Positions 35,679 through 44,068 of a stretch of 64,000 bases of DNA are shown in pieces. This DNA comes from Pseudomonas sp. CC6-YY-74 (lineage in GTDB: Bacteria > Pseudomonadota > Gammaproteobacteria > Pseudomonadales > Pseudomonadaceae). The notes beneath the pieces were generated by a model that was not told the origin of the DNA, did not search any database, and was given only the letters and a program-made list of their open reading frames with translations. A program made the translations under genes and the position numbers. The stretch covers positions 4,793,501-4,857,500 of the forward strand of contig NZ_CP019947.1 of assembly GCF_002025205.1 (NCBI RefSeq), given 5' to 3'. Each line of letters begins with the position of its first letter. The stretch's first letter is position 1.

Positions 35679-36449
35679 ATGAACGATGCGCTGTTGGTCG
35701 CCGAGGATCTCAGTGCCGGCTACGGCAGTCTGGTGATTCAGCACGACCTGAATTTCTCCATCCGTCGGGGCGAGGTGTTCGTCATCATGGGCGCCAGCGG
35801 TTGCGGCAAGAGCACCCTGTTGCGTCACCTGATCGGCCTGCAGGCGCCACTGGCCGGACGGGTGCTGTTCAATGGCGAGGACTTCTGGGCGGGCGACGAG
35901 GATAGTCGTGGCGCCTTGCAGCAGCACTTCGGCGTGCTCTACCAGAATGGCGCATTGTGGGGTTCGATGACCCTGCGAGAAAATATCTGCCTGCCGCTAG
36001 CCGCCTACCGCCAGCATTTGCAGCCGGCTGAGTTGGTTGAGCTGGCGGCATTGAAGCTGGCGCTGGTTGGCCTGGCCGGCTGCGATGAGTTGTATCCGTC
36101 GCAGCTGTCTGGGGGCATGCGCAAGCGCGCGGCCTTGGCCAGGGCGCTGGCGCTCGACCCGCAGGTGTTGTTCTTCGATGAGCCTTCGGCCGGCCTCGAT
36201 CCGATCAGCTCGCAGTCCCTGGACGAACTGATCCTGCAGCTACGCGATAGCCTGGGTTCGAGCATTGTGCTGGTGACCCATGAGCTGGCGAGCATCCAGG
36301 CGGTAGCCGATACCTGTCTGTTTCTCGACAATCAGAGCCACACCCAGATTGCCCTGGGCACCCTGCAGGAATTGCTGGCCGATGGGCCGGAGCAGGTGCA
36401 GCGCTTTTTGCGCCGGGGCGAAACGGCTGACAACGTGGAGACGGCATGA
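35679..36449 (+). CDS. MlaF-type ABC transporter ATP-binding protein
   Basis: 256 residues. Walker A GASGCGKSTLLRHLIGL, Q-loop GVLYQNGALWGSMTLRENI, signature LSGGMRKRAALARALALDPQVLFFDEPSAGLDPISS, H-loop VTHELASIQAVAD. The sequence GALWGSMT with SGGMRKR is characteristic of the MlaF/Ttg2A branch serving MCE transporters. It powers the permease encoded immediately upstream. Stop overlaps the start of the MCE gene (ATGA at 36446), so the proteins are made in linked amounts. Confidence 0.93.
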   Translation: MNDALLVAEDLSAGYGSLVIQHDLNFSIRRGEVFVIMGASGCGKSTLLRHLIGLQAPLAGRVLFNGEDFWAGDEDSRGALQQHFGVLYQNGALWGSMTLRENICLPLAAYRQHLQPAELVELAALKLALVGLAGCDELYPSQLSGGMRKRAALARALALDPQVLFFDEPSAGLDPISSQSLDELILQLRDSLGSSIVLVTHELASIQAVADTCLFLDNQSHTQIALGTLQELLADGPEQVQRFLRRGETADNVETA

Positions 36450-37399
36450 GCGAAGCGCGTAAACCTTTTATGATTGGTGCCTTCCTGCTCGGCGGCCTGG
36501 CCCTGCTGGCCGCGGGTCTGCTGCTGCTGTCGCGCGACAGCTGGTTCAGTCAGCCCAGTGAGTACGTGGTGTATTTTACCGGTGCCCTGGATGGCCTGGA
36601 TGTTGGCGCCGATGTCACCTACCGCGGGGTCAAGGTCGGCACGGTGCGTGAGATTCGCCTGTCCTACGACCCTGAGCTCAAGGATGTGGTGATGCCGGTG
36701 GTGCTGCGCATCAATGCTCCAGAGCGGCAGCAGGCCGGCTCCCGCAGTTTCGATCAGTTCATCGGTCAACTGGTTGAGCGTGGTCTGCGCGCTCAGTTGC
36801 AGACGCCCAGCCTGCTGACCGGCAAGGCGATAGTCGCGCTGGACATGTTTCCGGAGCAGGCCGGCTATGTGCGTACGCGGCATGAACTGGATTTGCCGAC
36901 CATTCCCAGTGTGCCGTCGCGTATCGATGAGATTGCCGATGTGCTGCGCGAGCTGGCTGGCAGCCTGCGCGAATTGCCGTTGCAGGAGATGGTCGTCTCG
37001 GCCACGCGAACCCTGCAGTCGCTGGAAAAATTGACCGGCTCCCCGCAATTGCAACAAGGCCTGGTGAGCATGAGTCAGTTGCTGGTTAAGCTCGACCGCC
37101 TGAGTGGCCGCCTGGAACAGCAACTGCCGCCGATCATGGATAATGTTCAGCAGAGCAGTGTTGACCTGCGGGACGCAGTGGGCGAAATTCGTCGCGCGGC
37201 GCAGCATGCAGTACAGGCTTTGCAGCAAATCAACCAGCTGGCAGCCGACAGTCGTCGCAGTCTCGGCCCGGAATCCGAGGTACAGTACGAAGCATTGCGT
37301 GCCCTGCAGGAGCTCAGTCGGGCTGGAAAAGCGTTGCAGCGCACGATGGAAGGGCTCGATCAGCAGCCCCAATCACTTATATTTGGCAAATCAAGGTAA
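36446..37399 (+). CDS. MCE-domain (MlaD-like) lipid-transport protein
   Basis: 317 residues. One N-terminal membrane helix (FMIGAFLLGGLALLAAGLLLL) then a single MCE domain: SQPSEYVVYFTGALDGLDVGADVTYRGVKVGTVREIRLSYDPELKDVVMPVVLRIN, continuing through GLRAQLQTPSLLTGKAIVALDMFP. The remaining part is a long helical region (about residues 150-310), longer than in MlaD, which may form a tunnel or reach into the periplasm as in YebT/PqiB-type proteins. It forms a hexameric ring on the permease in related systems. Neighbours complete an inner-to-outer-membrane lipid transporter. Confidence 0.88.
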   Translation: MSEARKPFMIGAFLLGGLALLAAGLLLLSRDSWFSQPSEYVVYFTGALDGLDVGADVTYRGVKVGTVREIRLSYDPELKDVVMPVVLRINAPERQQAGSRSFDQFIGQLVERGLRAQLQTPSLLTGKAIVALDMFPEQAGYVRTRHELDLPTIPSVPSRIDEIADVLRELAGSLRELPLQEMVVSATRTLQSLEKLTGSPQLQQGLVSMSQLLVKLDRLSGRLEQQLPPIMDNVQQSSVDLRDAVGEIRRAAQHAVQALQQINQLAADSRRSLGPESEVQYEALRALQELSRAGKALQRTMEGLDQQPQSLIFGKSR

Positions 37400-37406
37400 T
37401 GTTTTA

Positions 37407-38111
37407 ATGAGATCGTTGCACTTCTCGCCGCCGTTGTTGTTGCTTCTTGCGGTCTTGACCCTGCAGGGCTGCGCAATACTGCAGCCACCTGCACAGTTCT
37501 ATCAGCTCGAGCAGGGCAACCCTGAGCTGCCACAGGACGATAAAGGGCCGGCGTTACTGCTCGGCCCGTTAAAACTGGCGGACTATCTGTTGCGCGAGAA
37601 CCTGGTGCAGCGCGAGCTCGACGACAGCCTCTCGTTCAGCCAGAAGACCCGCTGGGCCGGTAGTCTGCAGGACGATGTCGGCCAACTGCTGCTGCGCCAA
37701 TTGGCCGGACAGCTCGATACCAGCCGCGTCGCGCTGTATCCGGATCGCGTCGGTTTCTCCAGTCAGGTACAGGTTGTACTGAACATCAGCCGGCTGGATT
37801 CTGGGGTGCAGCAGCCTGCGGTACTCGAAGCGCAATGGCGTCTGCTCGATTCTGCCGGGGTGCAGCGTAGCAGTCGGGTGGTGCGCCTGCAGGCCGAGCA
37901 CGGCGGCACGGTGGTCGGGCAAGTGCGGGCGCAGAGTCAGCTGTTGCAGCAATTGGCCGATGAATTGGCCGGCGCAATCAAGGCCATGTCGATTGCCGGG
38001 ACAGCTGCGCCGCGCAAGCCGGCGGTCGCCGCGCCGACCAAACCGCCGGTCAAGAGTCGGCCGATTCCGCTGCTTGAGCCGGCCACGCAAACGGAAGTGT
38101 TCCGCTTCTGA
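37407..38111 (+). CDS. ABC-type transport auxiliary lipoprotein (PqiC/YmbA-like)
   Basis: 234 residues from ATG 37407. Lipoprotein signal with lipobox LQGC (Cys 22). The domain starts PPAQFYQLEQGN and shows GPALLLGPLKLADYLLRENLVQRELDDSLSFSQKTRWAGSLQDDVGQLLLRQLAGQL, the pattern of the outer-membrane lipoproteins that partner MCE transporters. A Pro-rich C-terminal tail (APTKPPVKSRPIPLLEP) follows. It is the last gene of the four-gene operon and ends against a hairpin and the convergent ytjB-like gene. Confidence 0.87.
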   Translation: MRSLHFSPPLLLLLAVLTLQGCAILQPPAQFYQLEQGNPELPQDDKGPALLLGPLKLADYLLRENLVQRELDDSLSFSQKTRWAGSLQDDVGQLLLRQLAGQLDTSRVALYPDRVGFSSQVQVVLNISRLDSGVQQPAVLEAQWRLLDSAGVQRSSRVVRLQAEHGGTVVGQVRAQSQLLQQLADELAGAIKAMSIAGTAAPRKPAVAAPTKPPVKSRPIPLLEPATQTEVFRF

Positions 38112-38122
38112 GCACCAGCAGG

Positions 38123-38155
38123 CTGTCGGGTTTTCGTGTAATCGAGGTCCGACAG
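38123..38155. terminator. hairpin between the lipoprotein and ytjB-like genes
   Basis: CTGTCGG (38123-38129) pairs with CCGACAG (38149-38155) over a loop containing TTTT. It lies between convergent genes and could act as a weak bidirectional terminator. Confidence 0.5.
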
Positions 38156-38172
38156 TCGGCCAGCTAACGCCT

Positions 38173-39696
38173 TCAGTGCGTGCGGTGTTCGTGCATGTGC
38201 GCCAGCTGGCGTTCCAGCAATGACGGGTAAGGCTCCAGCAGGCGCTCCACGCAGCAGGCCCCTTCCGGGCTGGCGATGGTGCGAATACGCGCACGCTGGC
38301 GTACCAGGGCATCATCACCCACACGGCGTTCGAGCAGCAGCAGGTTGCGGCTGTGCTGGGACAAGGCCAGCGCATCCTGGGCGGTCTCGCTGAGCAACAG
38401 CTCGCCCTGGCTCAAATCGAGCAGGTCTTCACCCTGGGTCAGGCCCAATTGCAGTTGCAGGGTGATGCCGCTGTCGGCAACCTCGATTTGCAAGGCATGG
38501 CCGAGTGCACGCATCAGTTCGCCACAGCAGATGGCATGGGTCAGGTAATCCTCACCACTGTCCTGGCGATGGAACAGCATCAGGCTGCTACCGTCGTTGA
38601 GGGTGTGCAATTCGCCTTGATAGAGCGCCGAGGCCTGGTTCAGGCAATCGCGATAGCGCTGCAGCAAATCCAGCAGGCGTGTGCGCGGCAGGCGTCGGAG
38701 CTGCTCCTGGGCGCCCAACTGAATGGCCAGCACGGCGCTCTGTTGTGGGCCGCCGACGGTCAGCGTGGGAATCGCTGCCGATTGATCGCCGTGGTCACGC
38801 AGCTCGGCGAAGGGATCATCATCGTGCGGCTGGCCGACGGCGCTGTCAGCGTCCGTCTGCTTGAGGCCGTCGAAACGCTCGTCGTGCAGGTCGCGCACCT
38901 CGAAGGTCGGCTCATCGTCATCGTCATCGTCTTCATCGCCGAAGTCGTGCTCATCGACCTCGTCGTCGTGGAAGTCCTCCGGTTCTGGTTCCGGCTCTGG
39001 TTTTTCCGGTACCAGGCGCATTTGCAGTTGGCGCGCCAGATCGCCAATTTCGTCCTGGCGGCCGGCACCGGGCGCCGGGTCATCCGGGTCGCGTAACCAG
39101 ACGCGCAGCTGTAGCAGCGGGGTGGAGATATGGCGGCCCAGGCGCATGCTCAGGGCCAGGGTCAGGGCCAGCAGAATCAGGCTGAGGATGCCCATGCTCT
39201 GCAGGCTGATGGTCATCGGTTGCTGGAATTGACGCATATCCAGGCTGATGCGCAATTGGCCGGCGATGACTTCCTGAAAGGTAATCGGGGTCGAGTACAG
39301 GCCTTCGGTCTCGCCCAGCATGGTTTTGCTCGGGCGCGAACCCGCTTCGGCGAGCACGCGGTTATCCACGCTGTAAATCGCCGCGTGAGCCACCAGCGGA
39401 TTTTTCACCAGGTTATTCAGCAGCACGCTGAGACTGAGGATGTCATTGGACACCAGCAACTCGGTGGCTGAAGTGGCCGTCTGAGTGATCAGACTGGTGC
39501 CCAGGGCTTCGGCCTGCTGCTCCATCGCATGCTTGAACTGCATACCGATCACCCAGGCGTAGATCACCAGCGCCATGGCCACGAGTAGCAGGCTATGGCT
39601 GGCGATGCGCAAGGCCAGGGGCACGCGGCGTTGACGCAGAGCCTGGAACAGCAGCAGGAAGAAATTATCGGGTTTTACGGGGGCGGGCCGGTTCAC
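38173..39696 (-). CDS. AhpA/YtjB (SMP) family membrane protein
   Basis: 507 residues. Two membrane helices bracket a periplasmic part: LRIASHSLLLVAMALVIYAWVIG (about residues 30-52) and LQSMGILSLILLALTLALSMRLG (about residues 164-187), then a HAMP-like linker (ISTPLLQLRVWLRD). A strongly acidic stretch (EPEPEPEDFHDDEVDEHDFG followed by a run of Asp) separates it from a C-terminal cytosolic domain that looks like a degenerate cyclase/regulatory module. The gene sits divergently from serB, as smp/ytjB does in enterobacteria. Function is not established. Confidence 0.8.
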   Translation of the reverse strand: MNRPAPVKPDNFFLLLFQALRQRRVPLALRIASHSLLLVAMALVIYAWVIGMQFKHAMEQQAEALGTSLITQTATSATELLVSNDILSLSVLLNNLVKNPLVAHAAIYSVDNRVLAEAGSRPSKTMLGETEGLYSTPITFQEVIAGQLRISLDMRQFQQPMTISLQSMGILSLILLALTLALSMRLGRHISTPLLQLRVWLRDPDDPAPGAGRQDEIGDLARQLQMRLVPEKPEPEPEPEDFHDDEVDEHDFGDEDDDDDDEPTFEVRDLHDERFDGLKQTDADSAVGQPHDDDPFAELRDHGDQSAAIPTLTVGGPQQSAVLAIQLGAQEQLRRLPRTRLLDLLQRYRDCLNQASALYQGELHTLNDGSSLMLFHRQDSGEDYLTHAICCGELMRALGHALQIEVADSGITLQLQLGLTQGEDLLDLSQGELLLSETAQDALALSQHSRNLLLLERRVGDDALVRQRARIRTIASPEGACCVERLLEPYPSLLERQLAHMHEHRTH

Positions 39697-39861
39697 AGAG
39701 CTCGGCTCTTATCGACTGTAGGTGTCGCGCAGTATAGCGACCGCTATGCATAGGGAAAAGCGCCGTGCGTGTCCGTATGGTCGCGAAAATGGGTAGAATA
39801 TGCGGCTTTTCAGCAGGCTTGCACTGCTGTTGACCATTAACCGAGCCCCGGAGGGTGCGCC

Positions 39862-41076
39862 TTGCGCGAAATCGTCCTGATCAATATTACCGGCGAAGAC
39901 CGTCCCGGTCTGACTGCCGCCATCACCGGTGTACTGGCCCAAGGCGGGGTGAATATCCTCGATATCGGCCAGGCGGTGATCCACGACACTCTGTCTTTCG
40001 GCATTTTGGTGGAGATTCCGCCTACCGAGCAGGGCTCCTCGGTACTCAAGGATCTGCTGTTCGCCGCCTACAAACTCGAGCAGCAGGTGCGTTTCACGCC
40101 GGTGTCCGAGGCGGATTACCAGCAGTGGGTCGGTGGTCAGGGCAAGGCACGGCATATCGTGACGCTGTTGACCCGCAAGGTGACCGCCGAACAATTGCAG
40201 CGCGTCAGCGCGATTACCGCCAAGTACGACCTGAACATCGATCATATCGATCGTCTGTCCGGGCGCATGCCGCTGGATATGCCGGCCGAGCAGGGCAAGG
40301 GCTGTATCGAGTTTTCCGTGCGCGGCGAGCCTGCCGATCAGGCGGCCTTGCGTGCCGAGTTCCTCAGTGTGGCCCAGGAGTTGAATGTCGACATCGCTTT
40401 CCAGCGCGACTCGCTGTTCCGCCGTAATCGCCGTCTGGCGGTGTTCGACATGGACTCGACACTGATCGAGGCCGAGGTGATCGACGAACTGGCCAAGGCC
40501 GCCGGGGTCGGTGAGCAGGTTTCGGCGATTACCGAACGGGCCATGCGCGGTGAGTTGGACTTCGCCGCCAGCTTCAGGGAGCGCTTGGCCCTGCTCAAGG
40601 GCTTGCCGGAAAGCGTGCTGGCCGATGTCGGCGCCTCCTTGCGTCTGACCGAAGGGGCCGAGACGCTGTTCAGCGAGTTGCACCGCCTCGGCTACAAGAC
40701 CGCGATTCTGTCCGGCGGCTTCAGCTACTTCGCCAAGCAACTGCAGGCCAAACTGGGCATCGACTACGTATTTGCCAACGAGCTGCAGATCGTCGACGGC
40801 CTGGTCACTGGCGTGGCCGTCGAGCCGATCGTCGACGCCCAGCGCAAGGCCGACCTGCTGCGCGAGCTGGCTGAGAAAGAAGGGTTGCGCCTAGAGCAGA
40901 CCATCGCCGTCGGTGATGGCGCCAACGACCTGCCGATGCTGGCCATCGCCGGCCTGGGCGTGGCATTCCGCGCCAAGCCGCTGGTCAAACAGTCGGCCAA
41001 GCAGGCCATCTCGACCCTGGGCCTGGATGGCGTCCTCTATCTGCTTGGCTTCCGCGATCGCGACGGTCTGGAGTAG
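39862..41076 (+). CDS. serB: phosphoserine phosphatase SerB
   Basis: 404 residues from TTG 39862, with GGAGG about 8 bases upstream. Two ACT-type domains at the N-terminus (REIVLINITGEDRPGLTAAITGVLAQGGVNILDIGQAVIH and HIVTLLTRKVTAEQLQRVSAI) are followed by the HAD phosphatase: VFDMDSTLIEAEVIDELAK with the nucleophile Asp, AILSGGFSYFAKQL, and GDGANDLPMLAIAGLGVAF. It makes L-serine from phosphoserine in the cytoplasm. The TTG start explains why a longer or shorter N-terminus may be listed elsewhere. It is divergent from the ytjB-like gene. Confidence 0.96.
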   Translation: MREIVLINITGEDRPGLTAAITGVLAQGGVNILDIGQAVIHDTLSFGILVEIPPTEQGSSVLKDLLFAAYKLEQQVRFTPVSEADYQQWVGGQGKARHIVTLLTRKVTAEQLQRVSAITAKYDLNIDHIDRLSGRMPLDMPAEQGKGCIEFSVRGEPADQAALRAEFLSVAQELNVDIAFQRDSLFRRNRRLAVFDMDSTLIEAEVIDELAKAAGVGEQVSAITERAMRGELDFAASFRERLALLKGLPESVLADVGASLRLTEGAETLFSELHRLGYKTAILSGGFSYFAKQLQAKLGIDYVFANELQIVDGLVTGVAVEPIVDAQRKADLLRELAEKEGLRLEQTIAVGDGANDLPMLAIAGLGVAFRAKPLVKQSAKQAISTLGLDGVLYLLGFRDRDGLE

Positions 41077-41080
41077 CGCC

Positions 41081-41759
41081 TATGTCGTGGAGTGCATAGT
41101 GAGGGGTGGCCCGCGGTGCCAGGTCGACCCGCTGCGACTCGACGATATTCATCAGTTGGCGCATGCGTTCCTTGCCGCCGGAGCGCAGCGAGGAGGCGAT
41201 CTTCTTGTCGCCCAGGCCGGCGTTGAAAGCGTCCAGCGGGATCTGCAGATCGCAGGAGTAAGTGCCCAGGCTGGGCAGGGTGCCGCCGGGCTTGAGTACC
41301 CGCAGGGTGCTCTCGACAGTGGACTGCAGGCCCGGCGCCTCGATCGAGGCATCCATGCCGCGACCGCCGGTCGGGCGCATGATTTCTGTCACCACGTCCA
41401 CCTGCTCGAAGTTGAGGGTGACCTCAGTGCCGAGCTGGTGGGCAACCGCCAGGCGCGTATCGACATGACCTAGCGCAATGAAGGTGCTGACACCGCGCAA
41501 CTTGGCGCCCGCGATGGCGCAATGACCCGCTGGCCTTCGCGATAACCCTGCACGTTACGTTCGCGTTGCTCGATGATGCCCACCGGCTGGTGGCCGATGG
41601 GCAGGCCGACGGCTACCAGGTATTCCCCTTGAGGATGCGCACATCGCTGCCGCAGATAGTGGTGGTGATGCGCCGCAAGGCATCGGTTGAACCGATTTTT
41701 TGAATGGGCTTGTCTTGCCGCTCGCTGCGACCGGGCGCGACCCATGCCACGGTTTTCAT
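41081..41759 (-). pseudogene. remnant of a zinc-dependent alcohol dehydrogenase, internally deleted and truncated
   Basis: On the reverse strand ATG 41759 opens MKTVAWVAPGRSERQDKPIQ, KIGSTDALRRITTTICGSDVRILKG, a normal MDR alcohol dehydrogenase start. The frame breaks at the C-run 41625-41628 (one G missing on the coding strand) and continues as EYLVAVGLPIGHQPVGIIEQ...GYREGQRVI. There it jumps, after loss of roughly 90 residues, to AIAGAKLRGVSTFIALGHVDTRLAVAHQLG in a third frame, then PTGGRGMDASIEAPGLQSTVESTLRVLKPGGTLPSLG. The C-terminus ends at HYALHDI, right after the serB stop. The lost segment held the structural zinc loop and the cofactor-motif start, so the gene is dead whatever the cause of the frameshift. 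Confidence 0.85.
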
Positions 41760-41903
41760 CATGGTTACGGGGTTTTCCAGGGCAGCCAAGGTATCGAAAC
41801 CCGCAAACTCATGGGCTGACCGGGAGGATGCCCCGGGTCAAGTGGGCGTGGTACCGGCCGAGAGGGCTGGCTTTGGCGCAGCAGAGGGTTGTATTCGGGG
41901 GCA

Positions 41904-41927
41904 GTGACAGCCAGTCGCTTGGCTGTC
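41904..41927. terminator. hairpin downstream of fimX
   Basis: TGACAGCCA (41904-41912) pairs perfectly with TGGCTGTCA (41919-41927) around a six-base loop, nine bases past the fimX stop on the reverse strand. It lacks a U-tract but is well placed to end the fimX transcript. Confidence 0.6.
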
Positions 41928-41935
41928 AGGAGGGG

Positions 41936-44005
41936 CTACTCGTCGCCCGCCGAGAAGTCGTAGTCCATCGCCTGACTAGGGCCTTGCAGGTAGTAGCCCT
42001 GGATGTAATTGACCCCGGCCTGCCAGAGCGTGGCCAGCACGCTGGCGCTCTCGATGAAGGGCACTATGGTCAGCTTGGCTTGAGCGTGCAGGCTGGCCAG
42101 CAGGGTTTTCAGTGCTTCCTGGCTCTCTGGGGTAGACAGGTCCTGGGAGAAGGAGCCGTCGATCTTGACGAAATCGATGTGCAGGTGCTTGAGGGTGTTG
42201 AAGGGATTGATTGCGCAGCCGAACTGGCTGAGCGCTACCTTGCAGTGCAGTTCGCTCAAACCCAGGGTCAGTGCCTTGGCCTGCTTGAGGTAGGCGATGG
42301 CATCCGGTTCTCTGAGCTGGAAGGTCAGTGCATCCGAGGGCAGGCGCGCGGCTGTCAGGGCTACGCTGAGCCATGGCAGCAGGGTCTGATCCTGCAGGCT
42401 GGCGCTCGACAGGTGGACGAACAGGTGGGTGTTGTGGCCCTTATTGCGGTGGTCGGCGAGCAGCTTGATCGAGTTGAGGATCACCCAGCGGTCGATTTTC
42501 TCGCCCAGGCCAGCCTCTTTGGCGGCGTTGAGAAACTCGTGCGGCGGAACCTCTTCGCCTTGCGGGCTGAGCAGGCGCAGCAAGACCTCATAGTATTCAT
42601 GGCTGTCGCCGCGCAAGCTGATGATCGGCTGGAATAGCAGGCGGTAGCTGTTGTGCTCCAATGCTTGCTGGACCATGGCGACTATGTTGCCGCGGTTGGC
42701 CGCCGCGGCCAGCTCATCGCCAGGGTTGAACAATTTCAGTGCGTTACCCGCGGCCAGTTCGTCGGCGCAACGTTGGGCGCGGTCGACCACTTCCTGAGCT
42801 TTCGGGGTTTTCTCGTTGAGGCCGGCGACGCCAATCGACAGGGTGCTCTGTGCCGTGCGGCCGTTGACATCGAACAGGTGGCTTTCGAGCTTTTTCAGCA
42901 GGCTTGCCAGGCCGGCTTCGGCTTGCTCCGGGGTCTTCCCGGGCTGCAAGACGGTGAATACATCGTCGCCAAAGCGCGCCAGTTGCGCCTCGTGGGTAAA
43001 GTGACCGCGCAGCAGGCTGGCCAGGTCGGTGAGCAGTAAGTCGATTCCCGCCAGACCAACTTCTGCCAGCAGGCTGGCATAACGGTCGATGCGGATATAG
43101 GCCAGGCTGGCCGGCTGGCCGGCATTCACTGCACGCTCGGCAGCAGCGTCCATCAGGCCGAGGAAATGGTTGCGGTTGTACAGGCCGGTGACCAGGTCCT
43201 GGCTGCTGATTTCGCGCAGCTTCTCTTCCAGTTCGGCGTTGCCACTTGCTGCGTGGATCACCACCTGAATACAGGGTTCGCCATCGTAGGCGGCCGGCGA
43301 GAAACTCATGCGCACCGGGACGGTCTGGCCGTTGGCCCGGACGCCGGTACAGGCCAGTTCGGCGCTGCCTTCGGCACTCTGGTAGTTTTTCAGGAAGTCT
43401 TTGAAGTTGCGTTGGTCGGCGCTGGCGATCAGGTCGATCATCGGCATGCCTTCCAGCTCATCGCCATCCGGATAAGCGAAGAGTTCGAGGTAGGCACGGT
43501 TGGCATAGATATGCATGCCGTCATGCACGTAGGTGATGGCATCGACCGAGCTGTCGAGCAGCAACTGGCAGCGTTTCTCTGCTTCGCGCAGGGCCACTTC
43601 GGCGGCGCGCCGGGCGCGGCGTTCTTCGAGGTTGGCCAGTTCGCGTTTGGCCACCAGCACCAGGCGCTCGTCTTCGCCTTGCGGCAGCGCATCCTGGGCG
43701 CCCAGCGCCAGGGCTTCGGTGATGCTGTCGGAGTCGTTGTCGGCGAGCAGCTGGATGACGGGAATATCTTTCGCCTGGCGGCGAATCGCGTTGATCGCGT
43801 CGCCCGGATCGAGGTTTTCGCTGCTGGGCGCACAGATCAACAGATCCCAGCTTTGCTGCAGGGTCTCGGCCAGGTCGTCGCTGGAGGTCAGGCGATGCAC
43901 GCGCGTAGCACGGCCGGCGTTACGGAACAGACTGACGAGACGCTCGGCCTCGTTCTGCGAGTCTTCGAGGATCAGCAGGCGAATGGTTTTTTTTTCGATG
44001 GCCAT
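41936..44005 (-). CDS. fimX: FimX: type IV pilus regulator, receiver-PAS-GGDEF-EAL protein
   Basis: 689 residues from ATG 44005 (reverse), beginning MAIEKKTIRLLILEDSQNEAERLVSLFRNAGR as in P. aeruginosa FimX. Domains: receiver-like (1-125), PAS (about 150-270), GGDEF (about 280-430) with the active site degenerated to RFGDDVF, and EAL (about 435-680) with EVL in YEVLLRLL. The degenerate sites mean it binds c-di-GMP through the EAL domain but should neither make nor cleave it. In P. aeruginosa FimX controls pilus assembly and twitching at low c-di-GMP. The gene is preceded at close range by a PilZ-like gene on the same strand. A TTG start 12 bases upstream is less likely. Confidence 0.95.
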   Translation of the reverse strand: MAIEKKTIRLLILEDSQNEAERLVSLFRNAGRATRVHRLTSSDDLAETLQQSWDLLICAPSSENLDPGDAINAIRRQAKDIPVIQLLADNDSDSITEALALGAQDALPQGEDERLVLVAKRELANLEERRARRAAEVALREAEKRCQLLLDSSVDAITYVHDGMHIYANRAYLELFAYPDGDELEGMPMIDLIASADQRNFKDFLKNYQSAEGSAELACTGVRANGQTVPVRMSFSPAAYDGEPCIQVVIHAASGNAELEEKLREISSQDLVTGLYNRNHFLGLMDAAAERAVNAGQPASLAYIRIDRYASLLAEVGLAGIDLLLTDLASLLRGHFTHEAQLARFGDDVFTVLQPGKTPEQAEAGLASLLKKLESHLFDVNGRTAQSTLSIGVAGLNEKTPKAQEVVDRAQRCADELAAGNALKLFNPGDELAAAANRGNIVAMVQQALEHNSYRLLFQPIISLRGDSHEYYEVLLRLLSPQGEEVPPHEFLNAAKEAGLGEKIDRWVILNSIKLLADHRNKGHNTHLFVHLSSASLQDQTLLPWLSVALTAARLPSDALTFQLREPDAIAYLKQAKALTLGLSELHCKVALSQFGCAINPFNTLKHLHIDFVKIDGSFSQDLSTPESQEALKTLLASLHAQAKLTIVPFIESASVLATLWQAGVNYIQGYYLQGPSQAMDYDFSAGDE

Positions 44006-44068
44006 ATCAGGAGTCAAATCTGTGGCGAACGTGCGCGAAAAGGCGACGAAAATTGGTCTTTCGGCAAT

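Noticed and set aside
41880..41935. Regulatory RNA between the dehydrogenase remnant and fimX
   Set aside because: Only the nine-base hairpin 41904-41927 is supported; no promoter or U-tract is visible, so a terminator is the simpler reading.
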